A stretch of 64,000 bases of DNA from Paenibacillus sp. FSL R5-0766 (GTDB taxonomy: Bacteria > Bacillota > Bacilli > Paenibacillales > Paenibacillaceae). The notes under the pieces were generated by a model. It was not told where the DNA came from, searched no databases, and was given only the letters and a program-made list of their open reading frames with translations. The stretch is taken from assembly GCF_037971845.1 (NCBI RefSeq), contig NZ_CP150227.1, forward strand, positions 1,798,001-1,862,000. Direction: 5' to 3'. Positions 43,269 through 52,486 of this stretch are shown here, in pieces (position 1 is the stretch's first letter; the number at the start of each line of letters is the position of its first letter). A program made the translations under genes and the position numbers.

Positions 43269-44269
43269 TCGGAAAGTACATACGAGAAAGGGTTAGTTGG
43301 TTATGGCTACTGGTAAGCATGCAACTTATTATTTTATTGGTGGCCTACCTGGACTCGTCCATTCCATTCCAATCTGTGATGTATATCGTAGGACTGAATG
43401 TGGTGGTATGTCTTGTTTTTATCTGGGCGAGATACCTGAAAGAGACCCGTTTCTATAGAAAATTGAGCATCTGGGATCATACCTATGATCTGAGAGAACT
43501 CGATATCGCCGAAAGTCCATATGAGCAGATTGTACATGAGGCGGTCAGTTCCCAGACACAGCGGTATCGTAAGGAGACGTCACACCATTTTATCGCTCTG
43601 GAACAGGAGAAGGACGAGATGTTATCCTGGATTCATGAGGTGAAGACCCCACTGACAGCGTTGCAACTGATGATCGAGCGCTTGCCAGATGACAAGTTAC
43701 AGAGCCAAATGACATATGAATGGTTACGAATCCATCAGTTGCTGGATCAGCAGCTTCATCAGAAGCGTATTCCATTCATGCATAATGATCTGTTCATCGA
43801 AGAGACGGAACTTGAACCGATATTGAATAGCGAGATACGAGCGTTGAAATCGTGGTGCATTTCCAAGGGTATTGGCTTTGATGTGTCTTTAATGGTATCG
43901 CGCGTGCTCACAGACAGCAAATGGTTAGGCTTCATCCTCCGGCAGTTGCTGAGCAATGCGGTGAAGTATAGTGATTCATCGGACATCCTCATTGAAAGTC
44001 GGGAACAGGATGGACACATCATACTCATGATTCAAGATCACGGGCGAGGGATTGAGACTCAAGATCTGCCACGTATATTTGATAAAGGATTTACGTCCAC
44101 CCGAGGCAGAATGGATGGGGCGGCTACCGGGATGGGGCTATATTTGGTTCGTCAGGTGGTCCAGACGCTTCATATGAACATTCATGTAGAATCTTCTCTT
44201 GGCGAGGGCACAACCGTCACACTTACTTTTCCGCGAAAAAACGACATGGTGCATCTTGCAGGCGTGTGA
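43265..44269 (+). CDS. bceS: BceS-like intramembrane-sensing histidine kinase
   Basis: 334 residues: two membrane helices (about 13-31 and 36-55) with almost no loop between them, so there is no external sensor domain. The kinase core follows: phospho-His in MLSWIHEVKTPLTALQ near residue 125, N-box QLLSNAVKYS near 225, G-boxes DHGRGIE and GMGLYLV. This is the intramembrane-sensing type that reads the flux state of the BceAB transporter. Its stop lies in the operator at 44265. Confidence 0.87.
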   Translation: MIGKYIRERVSWLWLLVSMQLIILLVAYLDSSIPFQSVMYIVGLNVVVCLVFIWARYLKETRFYRKLSIWDHTYDLRELDIAESPYEQIVHEAVSSQTQRYRKETSHHFIALEQEKDEMLSWIHEVKTPLTALQLMIERLPDDKLQSQMTYEWLRIHQLLDQQLHQKRIPFMHNDLFIEETELEPILNSEIRALKSWCISKGIGFDVSLMVSRVLTDSKWLGFILRQLLSNAVKYSDSSDILIESREQDGHIILMIQDHGRGIETQDLPRIFDKGFTSTRGRMDGAATGMGLYLVRQVVQTLHMNIHVESSLGEGTTVTLTFPRKNDMVHLAGV

Positions 44270-44282
44270 CAACAATGTCACA
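44265..44282 (+). promoter_or_regulatory. BceR-type operator
   Basis: TGTGAC-AACAAT-GTCACA is an 18-base near-perfect palindrome that contains TGACA-N4-TGTCA, close to the published BceR-type consensus TnACA-N4-TGTAA. It overlaps the bceS stop and lies 104-121 bases before bceA, upstream of a -10-like TATGAT near 44334. Confidence 0.7.
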
Positions 44283-44385
44283 TGCTTTTTGGTTTTGTTC
44301 GGTGAATCACACGATAACACTGCACATCCCGATTATGATATAGACATGAGCATTTTGCAGAAGATTTAAGAGGAGTGAGTGGGAT

Positions 44386-45141
44386 ATGTGGATACTGGAA
44401 GCCAAAAAAATTCATAAAGTCTATGGTAATAAACTGAATAAACAGGAAGTGCTGAAGGGGATTGATCTTGGAGTAAGCAAGGGAGAGTTTGTTGGTATTA
44501 TGGGGCCTTCGGGTTCGGGTAAAACAACGCTGCTTAATGTACTTTCCTCCATCGATCGGGTGAGCCAGGGCACGATCGATATTGAGGGCAAGGAATTCAC
44601 CGGAATGAAGGAGAAACAGCTGGCTGAGTTCCGCAAACATCATCTGGGCTTTATTTTTCAGGAATATAATCTTCTGGATACCCTTACGGTGAAGGAAAAT
44701 GTATTATTACCGCTCTCGATCACCAGCATTCCAAAGCAGGAGGCACACCGGAAGTTTGAACAGATTGCCCGTGAACTGGGAATCTACGAGTTGAAAGACA
44801 AGTATCCATCTGAGATTTCAGGGGGTCAGAAGCAGCGGACTTCGGCAGCACGGGCATTTGTCCACGAACCGAGTATCATTTTTGCGGATGAGCCGACAGG
44901 AGCACTGGATTCCAAGTCCGCTTCGGATCTGCTCGGCAAGTTAAGTGAGATGAACAGCGCACGAAAAGCGACTATTATTATGGTTACCCATGATCCGGTT
45001 GCCGCAAGTTATTGCAGCAGAGTGATCTTTATTCGAGACGGTCAGATCTACACCCAGTTGAATAAAGGAGACGAGTCACGGCAATCGTTCTTCAACGATA
45101 TTATCAAAACCCAGGGCGTATTGGGTGGTGTACAGCAATGA
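44386..45141 (+). CDS. bceA: BceA-like ABC transporter ATPase
   Basis: 251 residues, full length. Walker A GPSGSGKT near residue 40, Q-loop FQEYNLLD near 90, signature SGGQKQR ([15 protein letters not shown]) near 146, Walker [16 protein letters not shown] near 165 and His in VTHDP. With the 641-residue permease it forms a BceAB-type peptide-antibiotic detoxification and sensing complex. ATG 44386 behind AAGAGGAGTG. Expression is probably driven from the promoter under the operator at 44265. Confidence 0.9.
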   Translation: MWILEAKKIHKVYGNKLNKQEVLKGIDLGVSKGEFVGIMGPSGSGKTTLLNVLSSIDRVSQGTIDIEGKEFTGMKEKQLAEFRKHHLGFIFQEYNLLDTLTVKENVLLPLSITSIPKQEAHRKFEQIARELGIYELKDKYPSEISGGQKQRTSAARAFVHEPSIIFADEPTGALDSKSASDLLGKLSEMNSARKATIIMVTHDPVAASYCSRVIFIRDGQIYTQLNKGDESRQSFFNDIIKTQGVLGGVQQ

Positions 45142-47063
45142 GCTTGAATTATATTATCTTCCGCAATCTCAGAAAAAATCTGAAGAATTATTATCTCTAT
45201 GTATTTGCGCTTGTGTTCAGTGTGGCCTTGTATTTTTCCTTTGTGACGTTACAGTATGATCCTTCCATGGATGAGGTGGCTGCTTCAACAAAAGGTGCGG
45301 CGGCTATAGGCGCATCTTCGGTACTGTTAGTCGTCATTGTCGGCATCTTTTTGCTCTTTGCCAATACGATCTTTATCAAGCGGCGTAGCAAAGAAATTGG
45401 ATTATTTCAATTGATCGGACTGACGAAAGGCAGAATTTTTGGTATTTTGAGTGCGGAGAACAGTATTCTTTATTTTGGCTCCATGGCCATTGGTGTGTTA
45501 GTTGGGTTTCTTGCGTCCAAGCTGGTATTGATGATATTGTTCAAAATTCTCGGTGTGGATACGATTACGAAATTGTACTTCTCTCCGATGGCACTGATGC
45601 AAACGGTGATTGTCTTTACGATAATGTATTTGCTCATCATGCTGATGAACTACACTTTTATCAAGAGACAGAGCATTCTCTCGCTCTTTCGGGTGTCGGC
45701 CACTTCGGAGCAGCAGGTGCAGAAGATGTCTGTCGGACAGATGATTGTTGGCGTCTTGGGTATTGCTCTGATTGTGTATGGATACATCATGTCTGCACGG
45801 CTGTTCAGCGGTGAGGCAATGGATATGCAGCAATTGATGTATACGATGATCCTGATTCTCTTCTCGGTCATACTGGGGACATACCTGTTCTATAAGGGTT
45901 CGGTAAGTTTTATTTTTAATCTGATTCGCAAAAGTAAAAACGGATACCTTACCATTCATGAGGTGTTGTCTTTATCTTCAATCATGTTCCGCATGAAATC
46001 TAATGCATTGCTGCTCACGATTATTACAACCGTATCGGCGCTCGCTATTGGCATGCTGTCACTCAGTTACATTTCGTATTATTCGGCAGAGGCTCAGGCG
46101 AAGGAAAGCTTGCCGGAGGATTTCTCTTTTGCTCAGGCGGAGGTGAAAAATCGCTTTGTAACGGAGTTGGAACACAAACAGATTCCATATGAAGAGAAGC
46201 ATAGACAGCCCATTTACATTGAAATTGATGCACAAGCAGTGATGGATGAGTCCATGACGGAACAATACCTGTTCAGTAGTGTAGTCAGTGACAAAATGGT
46301 AGATAACATCGATCTGCAACCAGGTGAAGTGGTCTTCATGGGATATGGAAATGCCATTCAGCAGTTGATTTCCATTCAGGAGACAGGTCCAATCGTCTTG
46401 CATGGGTTGAAGCGAACGCTAGAGCAACAACTGATCGGAACCACCAAACAGGGAGTGCTTCCTTCGTACTACACTGGGGGGACGCCAGTTGCGGTAGTGG
46501 ATGAAACGGTATATCAGCAGCTGCGACAGGATATCGATCCCGAGCTGCAGAAACCCGAGCGGATTGACTACTATGGTGTGCGTATTCTAAACGAGGGGCA
46601 GGCTGAAGAGGCATATGCCGTATATAAGGAGCTACAGTTGGAAGCACCGAGCTTCTCCCAGATTGAGTTCAGAAATAACCAACGTAACAATATGGGCTTA
46701 ATTATGTTCATTGTTGGTTTCCTTGGTTTGACGTTCTTAATCACATCGGGATGTATCCTGTACTTTAAACAAATGAACGAGAGTGAAGAGGAGAAGGGCA
46801 ATTATACCATTCTTCGTAAACTTGGATTTACACAAAGCAATCTGTTGAGGGGAATTCAGATCAAGCAGTTGTTTAACTTCGGTATTCCGCTTGTGGTGGG
46901 ATTGAGTCATAGTTACTTTGCCGTGAAATCAGGTTGGTTTTTCTTTGGTACGGAGCTGGCGACACCAACGGTCATTGTCATGATAGTCTATACATTGTTA
47001 TATTCGATTTTTGGTCTGTTGTCTGTGTGGTACTATAAACGGGTGATTAAGGAAGCTTTATAG
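45138..47063 (+). CDS. bceB: BceB-like FtsX-family permease
   Basis: 641 residues with ten predicted membrane helices: one near 18-38, a group at 55-75, 105-135, 150-175, 195-215, 225-245 and 285-305, a large extracellular domain (about 320-520) between helices 7 and 8, and three C-terminal helices. This is the standard BceB layout; the large domain is where peptide antibiotics such as bacitracin are sensed through their lipid-carrier targets. ATGA overlap with bceA. The specific peptide cannot be read from sequence. Confidence 0.88.
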   Translation: MSLNYIIFRNLRKNLKNYYLYVFALVFSVALYFSFVTLQYDPSMDEVAASTKGAAAIGASSVLLVVIVGIFLLFANTIFIKRRSKEIGLFQLIGLTKGRIFGILSAENSILYFGSMAIGVLVGFLASKLVLMILFKILGVDTITKLYFSPMALMQTVIVFTIMYLLIMLMNYTFIKRQSILSLFRVSATSEQQVQKMSVGQMIVGVLGIALIVYGYIMSARLFSGEAMDMQQLMYTMILILFSVILGTYLFYKGSVSFIFNLIRKSKNGYLTIHEVLSLSSIMFRMKSNALLLTIITTVSALAIGMLSLSYISYYSAEAQAKESLPEDFSFAQAEVKNRFVTELEHKQIPYEEKHRQPIYIEIDAQAVMDESMTEQYLFSSVVSDKMVDNIDLQPGEVVFMGYGNAIQQLISIQETGPIVLHGLKRTLEQQLIGTTKQGVLPSYYTGGTPVAVVDETVYQQLRQDIDPELQKPERIDYYGVRILNEGQAEEAYAVYKELQLEAPSFSQIEFRNNQRNNMGLIMFIVGFLGLTFLITSGCILYFKQMNESEEEKGNYTILRKLGFTQSNLLRGIQIKQLFNFGIPLVVGLSHSYFAVKSGWFFFGTELATPTVIVMIVYTLLYSIFGLLSVWYYKRVIKEAL

Positions 47064-47110
47064 AATTGGCATCAGGAGTATGCTGATTTATCAAAAATAG
47101 ATTGAGTAAA

Positions 47111-47144
47111 GGGCAGTTGTATTGTTTACAGACTGCTCTTTTTT
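47111..47144 (+). terminator. Rho-independent terminator
   Basis: GGGCAGT (47111-47117) pairs with ACTGCTC (47132-47138), then a T run. It ends the bce module. Confidence 0.75.
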
Positions 47145-47262
47145 CTTTTTCTAAGTATAATGCCTCATGAAAAAAAAGGATGATTATGGAATTGAGTCGA
47201 AATGACGATAGAGTCCATGCTTCTGATTCATGTATAACGGTGAAACGAGGGAGTGAAGTAGC

Positions 47263-47808
47263 GTGCCTGGAATTCTATATGCCTCGAAGAAAGAATTAAG
47301 TGAGACGATTCGACGCACCTATGTATTGTTTGAGGGTGAATTCAATGACATCCATAACAGTGACAAAGATAAGTGGGTTGAAGGTGTAGATAAGACGCCT
47401 GCCCAGATGATCTCCTACCAGTTAGGATGGATGAACCTGGTGATGGATTGGGAGCGAAATGAACAGTTGGGACATGAATGTCATATGCCTGCACCAGGGT
47501 ATAAATGGAACCAACTGGGGCAATTAAATGAATCATTTTACGAAAAGTATTCAGGCTATACGCTGGAGGAGTTACGCTCTTTGTTTCGGGAGACAGAACA
47601 ACAATGGCAGAACTGGATTGACTCGCTGAGCGAAGAGGAATTATTTGTACAAGGGATGAGACAGTGGACGGGTACCAAGCCTGGATGGGCCATGGTGAAG
47701 TGGATCCAGATTAATTCGGTAGCTCCTTTTAAATCCTTTCGGACCCGATTACGTAAATGGAAAAGAGGTCACTTAGCCAACATGGATGAGAGGAGAATAG
47801 ATGTCTAA
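47263..47808 (+). CDS. ClbS/DfsB-like four-helix protein
   Basis: 181 residues. YASKKELSETIRRTYVLFEGEF at the start, KTPAQMISYQLGWMNLVMDWERNE near 45 and PAPGYKWNQLGQLNESFY near 75 are typical of the ClbS/DfsB (DUF1706) family, DinB-like helical bundles that in ClbS hydrolyse colibactin cyclopropanes. Activity here is unknown. GTG 47263 behind GAGGGAGTG. It overlaps pgsA (TAATG). Confidence 0.82.
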   Translation: MPGILYASKKELSETIRRTYVLFEGEFNDIHNSDKDKWVEGVDKTPAQMISYQLGWMNLVMDWERNEQLGHECHMPAPGYKWNQLGQLNESFYEKYSGYTLEELRSLFRETEQQWQNWIDSLSEEELFVQGMRQWTGTKPGWAMVKWIQINSVAPFKSFRTRLRKWKRGHLANMDERRIDV

Positions 47809-48338
47809 TGAATCTGGCAAATAAAATCACGTTGGCTAGAATCGCGTTGATTCCATTGTTTATGATCTGTTTTCTCAATCAGCAAAGCGTGATGATTGCA
47901 CTAATTATATTTGCAGTAGCAGCAGGTACGGATAAATTGGATGGATATGTGGCGAGGAAATATAATCAGATCACGAATCTGGGAAAGTTGCTTGATCCGC
48001 TGGCGGATAAACTGTTGATTGCGGTAGCGCTGGTCATGATGGTTCAGGAGAATATGATCAGTTCATGGATTGCTGTAATCATTATAGGACGTGAAATTGT
48101 CATTACTGCATTGCGAATGGTAGCCACAGAACAGGGTATTGCTCTTGCAGCTGATCGTTATGGAAAAATCAAAATGGTGCTTCAGGTGGCAGCCATCATT
48201 GCCATTTTGTTGAATAATGTTCCGTTTAGTTTGCTGACTGATATCAGAGTGGATGTGGCATTGCTATGGGTTGCAACAGGCGTTACTCTCTTATCCGGAA
48301 TGAATTACATTATCGTAAATTATAAACTGTTGAGATAA
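47808..48338 (+). CDS. pgsA: CDP-alcohol phosphatidyltransferase (PgsA-like)
   Basis: 176 residues with about five or six membrane helices. The CDP-alcohol motif D-x2-DG-x2-AR-x8-G-x3-D-x3-D is complete in TDKLDGYVARKYNQIT and LGKLLDPLADK near residues 45-72. It makes phosphatidylglycerol phosphate from CDP-diacylglycerol and glycerol 3-phosphate. The location beside accessory genes rather than with the usual mbl/cinA-recA neighbours suggests a second copy. Confidence 0.85.
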   Translation: MNLANKITLARIALIPLFMICFLNQQSVMIALIIFAVAAGTDKLDGYVARKYNQITNLGKLLDPLADKLLIAVALVMMVQENMISSWIAVIIIGREIVITALRMVATEQGIALAADRYGKIKMVLQVAAIIAILLNNVPFSLLTDIRVDVALLWVATGVTLLSGMNYIIVNYKLLR

Positions 48339-48354
48339 AAGGAGTGTTTAGGAG

Positions 48355-48780
48355 ATGTCCCAAATAAATATTAATCCAAGTACTTCAGAGGATTCAGAGT
48401 ATGTTCGCGAGCAACTTATCGCATATAATGCGACCCATGTGAGCGAGGAATTAAGGCATCGGAACGAAGAACTGAATTTAAATATCAAAAGTGAGACTGG
48501 CGAGATTGTTGCAGGTGTGCTTAGCACACTTTGCTGGAACTGGCTGGAGGTTGATATTCTTTGGGTGGATTCTGAACAACGGCATCGGGGATATGGTTCA
48601 CAGTTGTTGCTTGAAGTTGAGCGAATTGCGCGCGAGAAATCTTGTGATTTTGTCATGTTGAACACCTTCTCCTATCAAGCACCGGAATTTTACAAGAAAC
48701 ATGGCTACCAATTGATCACAACGATCGAGAATGCACCGACCGGACACAGTCATTATTATTTTAAAAAGGACCTCATGTAA
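48355..48780 (+). CDS. GNAT family N-acetyltransferase
   Basis: 141 residues. Motif A: DILWVDSEQRHRGYGSQLLLEVERIA near residue 68; motif B: YQAPEFYKKHGYQLI near 108. The family resembles streptothricin- or phosphinothricin-type GNATs, with no firm substrate. ATG 48355 behind AAAAGGAGTG. Confidence 0.87.
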   Translation: MSQININPSTSEDSEYVREQLIAYNATHVSEELRHRNEELNLNIKSETGEIVAGVLSTLCWNWLEVDILWVDSEQRHRGYGSQLLLEVERIAREKSCDFVMLNTFSYQAPEFYKKHGYQLITTIENAPTGHSHYYFKKDLM

Positions 48781-48819
48781 GACAAAGCGTGCGAAATAGG
48801 AAAAATCAGGAGGGTTATC

Positions 48820-49254
48820 ATGGTTACCATTAAAGGAATCGAACTTGAAGATTTACCGGCACTAAGCCAGCTATACAATGAGTTGGTGGGAATGCCTACC
48901 AATGAACAGCAGATGAAAAAGATGTTCCATTACATACAGCAGAATGGCCATTATCATGTGCTTGGGGCATTTTACAATGGCAAACTGGTTGGGTCCGTTA
49001 TGGGGGTTGAGTGTATGGATCTGGTGGGGCCATGCAAACCGTTCATGGTTGTGGAGAATGTGATTGTATCGGATCAGGTACGCAGGCAGGGCATTGGGCA
49101 GAGGTTAATGCTCCAGATTGAGCGGATTGCCAAAGATATGGGTTGTGGTTACATGATTCTGGTGTCTGGCGATCAGCGTAAGGAAGCACATATATTTTAT
49201 GAGAAGTTAGGTTTCAAGGATGAGAAAGTTCAGGGTTACCGGAAGCATCTTTAA
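48820..49254 (+). CDS. GNAT family N-acetyltransferase
   Basis: 144 residues. Motif A: VENVIVSDQVRRQGIGQRLMLQIERIA near residue 85; motif B: KEAHIFYEKLGFKDE near 126. The substrate is unknown. ATG 48820 behind AGGAGGGTT. It lies directly after another GNAT gene but is not closely similar to it. Confidence 0.87.
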   Translation: MVTIKGIELEDLPALSQLYNELVGMPTNEQQMKKMFHYIQQNGHYHVLGAFYNGKLVGSVMGVECMDLVGPCKPFMVVENVIVSDQVRRQGIGQRLMLQIERIAKDMGCGYMILVSGDQRKEAHIFYEKLGFKDEKVQGYRKHL

Positions 49255-49362
49255 CACGCACTTCATGAGAAAAGTTCTTACACAAGTGGAAGGATTACTT
49301 AAGGAACATGGCGAATAAGGCATAGTCTGAACAAAAGAATTGAATAAGAGGGAGGCACTCTC

Positions 49363-49785
49363 GTGTTCAAAAAATGGGCTAATGTTTTCGTGGTTCTGAG
49401 CCTGGTATTCGCCGTATGTTCCCCAACCTCCTATGCTGCCGCCAAAACGGTCAAGGTAACCGTTACGCTGGTGAGCGCAGAACTTGTCGAGAATAACTCT
49501 GTCGGTAATGAGTGGGCCATCGGAGCAAGTGTGAACGGCAAAGATCTGGAAGAGGGTTCGTCAGTCACCTTAAACCTGAAATCCACGGGTACGTTGAAAC
49601 TGGAGGCCATCGCCGAAGAACAGGACAAAATTCCTGATTACGGGGATAAAAGCACCAACGTCAAACTATCTTCGTTCTCCAAATCAACCAACAAGACACT
49701 TTCCGTGGTGGTGACGGAGAACAGAGGTCGATATTCTGGTAACACAGCGACTTGGGCGTTCAAGTTTAAGATTAGCAAGAAGTGA
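49363..49785 (+). CDS. Secreted hypothetical protein
   Basis: 140 residues with a signal peptide (hydrophobic 8-22, cleavage after TSYAAA near 27). The mature part is rich in Ser, Thr and Lys with alternating strands (KVTVTLVSAELVENNSVGNEW), consistent with a small beta-sandwich, possibly calcium-dependent or cell-wall associated. Family not recognised. GTG 49363 behind AGAGGGAGG. Confidence 0.72.
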   Translation: MFKKWANVFVVLSLVFAVCSPTSYAAAKTVKVTVTLVSAELVENNSVGNEWAIGASVNGKDLEEGSSVTLNLKSTGTLKLEAIAEEQDKIPDYGDKSTNVKLSSFSKSTNKTLSVVVTENRGRYSGNTATWAFKFKISKK

Positions 49786-49806
49786 ATAGGAACCAACCGT
49801 GAGAAA

Positions 49807-49829
49807 AGGGAGCCGAGCTCTCTTTTTTT
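49807..49829 (+). terminator. Rho-independent terminator
   Basis: AGGGAGC (49807-49813) pairs with GCTCTCT (49817-49823) around a three-base loop, then T. Confidence 0.8.
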
Positions 49830-49961
49830 ATGCGCAGATAATGGTGAACTGAAGGAAGACGACGTTTCGAGCAACGCTGATCTTTGTTAAACTAATGAGA
49901 ACAACAGTATAGAAATAAAAGATGTATTTTCAAAAAAAGTACATAGGAGGTTAACACAATC

Positions 49962-51182
49962 ATGCGGATCGTAGATAACATTAAAGTCTGGGGGGAGCCG
50001 CTGGAGAACGCCGTAAGTCAGGCGGTGACTTGTTCGCAATATGGAGATGTATTGGGTGTGGCTCTGATGGCCGACCATCACAAAGGTTACTCGCAACCCA
50101 TCGGTGGTGTTGTCGCTTATCGGAATATGATCAGTCCGTCAGGGGTCGGATATGATATTGCTTGTGGCAACAAGGCTGTGCGCACCAATCTGATGTGGGA
50201 AGATATTCGGGATCAGATTGTAACGATCATGGATGACATCAATTCGACCATATCTTTCGGCGTGGGTCGTAACAATCCAACACGCGTGGATCATGAACTG
50301 TTCGATGACGCGAGCTGGAAGCTGTTTGATACCATTGAACCGGGATTACAACATAAGCTGAAGACACTTGCACGCAACCAACTTGGAACCGTAGGCAGTG
50401 GTAATCATTTCGTGGATATTTTTGTGGAAGAAGCAACGGGGAAGGTGTGGATTGCAAATCATTTTGGCAGCCGCGGGTTCGGTCATAAAGTGGCGAGTGG
50501 GTTCCTTAACCTTGCCGCAGGGCGTCAGTTCAGTGGCAAAGCGCCGGGCGAATCGATGGATCAACCGCCTACGTTGTTTGACCTGAACAGCGAAATGGGT
50601 GATATGTATTGGGATGGAATGACTTTGGCGGGCCGATACGCCTATGCAGGACGCGACTATGTTATTGAACAGGTGCTCGGAATTCTGGGGGCAAGTGCTG
50701 AATACGCCGTACATAACCATCACAACTTTGCCTGGAAGGAACAACACATGGGTGAAGAGGTAGTTGTGGTCCGCAAAGGTGCAACGCCACTGGCACCCGG
50801 GCAACTCGGTTTTGTTGGAGGCAGTATGGGTGATATCTCGGTAATTGTGGAAGGGATCCACAGCGAGGAGAATACCGAGTCATTCCGTAGCACTGTTCAT
50901 GGGGCAGGGCGCACGATGAGCCGAACCCAGGCGGCTGGCAAAATGAATTACAAGCTGCGCACACGCATGGGTGGCGAGATTAGCGAAGCACAGATGCATG
51001 AGGCGATTCGTGCCTATGGTGTCGAACTGCGGGGAGCGGGCACAGACGAAAGTCCGTTTGTGTATAAGAAACTGCAAGACGTGCTGAACGCACATGCGAA
51101 TACGCTGAAAATCAACCATGTGCTGCGCCCAGTAGGCGTCGCCATGGCCGGAGGTAATGAATTCGATCCGTATAAGGATTAG
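49962..51182 (+). CDS. rtcB: RtcB-family RNA ligase
   Basis: 406 residues. Manganese-binding Cys in SPSGVGYDIACG near residue 68, histidines in TVGSGNHFVDI near 147 and ANHFGSRG near 167, VHNHHNFA near 248, and the guanylylated His in TVHGAGRTMSRTQA near 308. RtcB joins 2',3'-cyclic phosphate or 3'-phosphate RNA ends to 5'-OH ends using GTP. No rtcA or rtcR is nearby. ATG 49962 behind ATAGGAGG. Confidence 0.9.
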   Translation: MRIVDNIKVWGEPLENAVSQAVTCSQYGDVLGVALMADHHKGYSQPIGGVVAYRNMISPSGVGYDIACGNKAVRTNLMWEDIRDQIVTIMDDINSTISFGVGRNNPTRVDHELFDDASWKLFDTIEPGLQHKLKTLARNQLGTVGSGNHFVDIFVEEATGKVWIANHFGSRGFGHKVASGFLNLAAGRQFSGKAPGESMDQPPTLFDLNSEMGDMYWDGMTLAGRYAYAGRDYVIEQVLGILGASAEYAVHNHHNFAWKEQHMGEEVVVVRKGATPLAPGQLGFVGGSMGDISVIVEGIHSEENTESFRSTVHGAGRTMSRTQAAGKMNYKLRTRMGGEISEAQMHEAIRAYGVELRGAGTDESPFVYKKLQDVLNAHANTLKINHVLRPVGVAMAGGNEFDPYKD

Positions 51183-51203
51183 TCAGAAAAGAGGGTGAAC
51201 TTA

Positions 51204-52410
51204 ATGAGAAATTGTGCGATATATAGCTCTCAGTTTGACCTGGATCAGCTGTTTGAAGTAATTCAATCCATTTATCCTGAGGGGACGATTAAACGCCGGG
51301 AAGACAAGACTCATATTCAAGTGATTCAGAAAAAATGGCTCAGTAAAAAAACCAAAGGCTTTAATATCATGACCAGCCAGACACATCCTGAGGAATTTAC
51401 GACAATGATTCAGGGGATGCTTGGATTTTTGAGTCAGATTGAGGGACGCAATGCTTCGCTCCAGGAAAAGGTATTGATCAAATGTTCCACACTGAATATG
51501 GTGGTTGGTATTGAGACGGAAGAGGATATATCGGAAGAATTCTTCGGCGAATTGTTGCAATTGGCTGATGCTCTGGATGCTGTTATCTTCTGGGGAGGTG
51601 GATCTCTGCTGAATGCACAAGGCCAGCTATTGCTGGATGTGAATGGAGAATCTGAGGTGGAGGATTACACGGTGACAGCGCACAGCAGTTTCCTTGACGG
51701 TGACAGCGCACAGCAGTTTCCTTGACGGTGACAGCCCCCAGTCGGAGTCTGGCATTCAACGTAAAGCGCGTTCAGAGCAACTGTTGACTGAACAAGGCAT
51801 TCCGTATAATGCGAACTTGCCTGCAAGGGCCGGAGACGAACACACCACGATTCGGAGTAAAGAGAAAGTCGCGCGTCGTGCGGTTGCCCTATGTCTTGCC
51901 GCGCTTAAGGGAGAGTGTCTGGGAGCAGGCGAAAGTGCAGACGATACCGCAGCTCTTGTTCAGGAAGTGATCGACAAGTATGAGGCCGAATCCTTTTTCT
52001 CACCCGTAGAGAAGAGGTTTATCGACCAGCACGGAGCAGAGCAGCAGGAGATCATCTCCTTCTCTTGGGGATATGAAGCGTACCACGTGATGTTGTGGGC
52101 GCTTGGTTATGTGAAGGAACTGGGTGCACCAACGGAGTTATGTAACGTAGGGAAGGATGTCGGTTATTTGCAACAGAAGGATAGCTTTACCGACTTTCTC
52201 TCCGATGCATCTCTGCGTAACAAGAGAGAGATTCTGGATGAAGCAGATCTAATCTACCGTTATAACTGGGTGTGTGTCGATAGTCGTGTGAATGAAAAAA
52301 TACCTCCCTTAGGGTTGAATGGTGGAGTGGCTTATGAACGTCATCGTGCATTGAACTGGCTGATCTGTTATCTGGATCAGGACTGGGATGATGTGCGTAC
52401 AGATACGTAG
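51204..52410 (+). pseudogene. DUF4272 protein gene split by a 28-bp tandem duplication
   Basis: The first part (51204-51725) encodes about 173 residues and stops soon after DGDSAQQFP. The second part, open in the next frame to 52410, encodes the DUF4272 core (RSEQLLTEQGIPYNANLPA, RALCLAALKG-like RAVALCLAALKG, EIISFSWGYEAYHVMLWALGY). Removing one copy of the 28-base unit joins the two into one frame of 392 residues, the normal size for this family. ATG 51204 follows AGAGGGTGA. DUF4272 function is unknown. Confidence 0.85.
51671..51735 (+). repeat. 28-bp perfect tandem duplication plus partial third unit
   Basis: The unit starting GGTGACAGCGCACAGC occurs exactly at 51671-51698 and 51699-51726, and its first nine bases begin a third time at 51727-51735. 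Twenty-eight is not a multiple of three, so each gain or loss of a unit shifts the frame of the DUF4272 gene. Confidence 0.95.
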
Positions 52411-52430
52411 AACACAACATACAACAATGC

Positions 52431-52472
52431 AAATACCCCTATAGCCGCACGAATACGGTTAAAGGGGTGTTT
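52431..52472. terminator. Bidirectional terminator
   Basis: AAATACCCCT (52431-52440) pairs with AGGGGTGTTT (52463-52472), with an inner CCG/CGG. It lies between convergent genes and has A/T flanks suited to both strands. Confidence 0.75.
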
Positions 52473-52486
52473 GATATTCTGCCATA

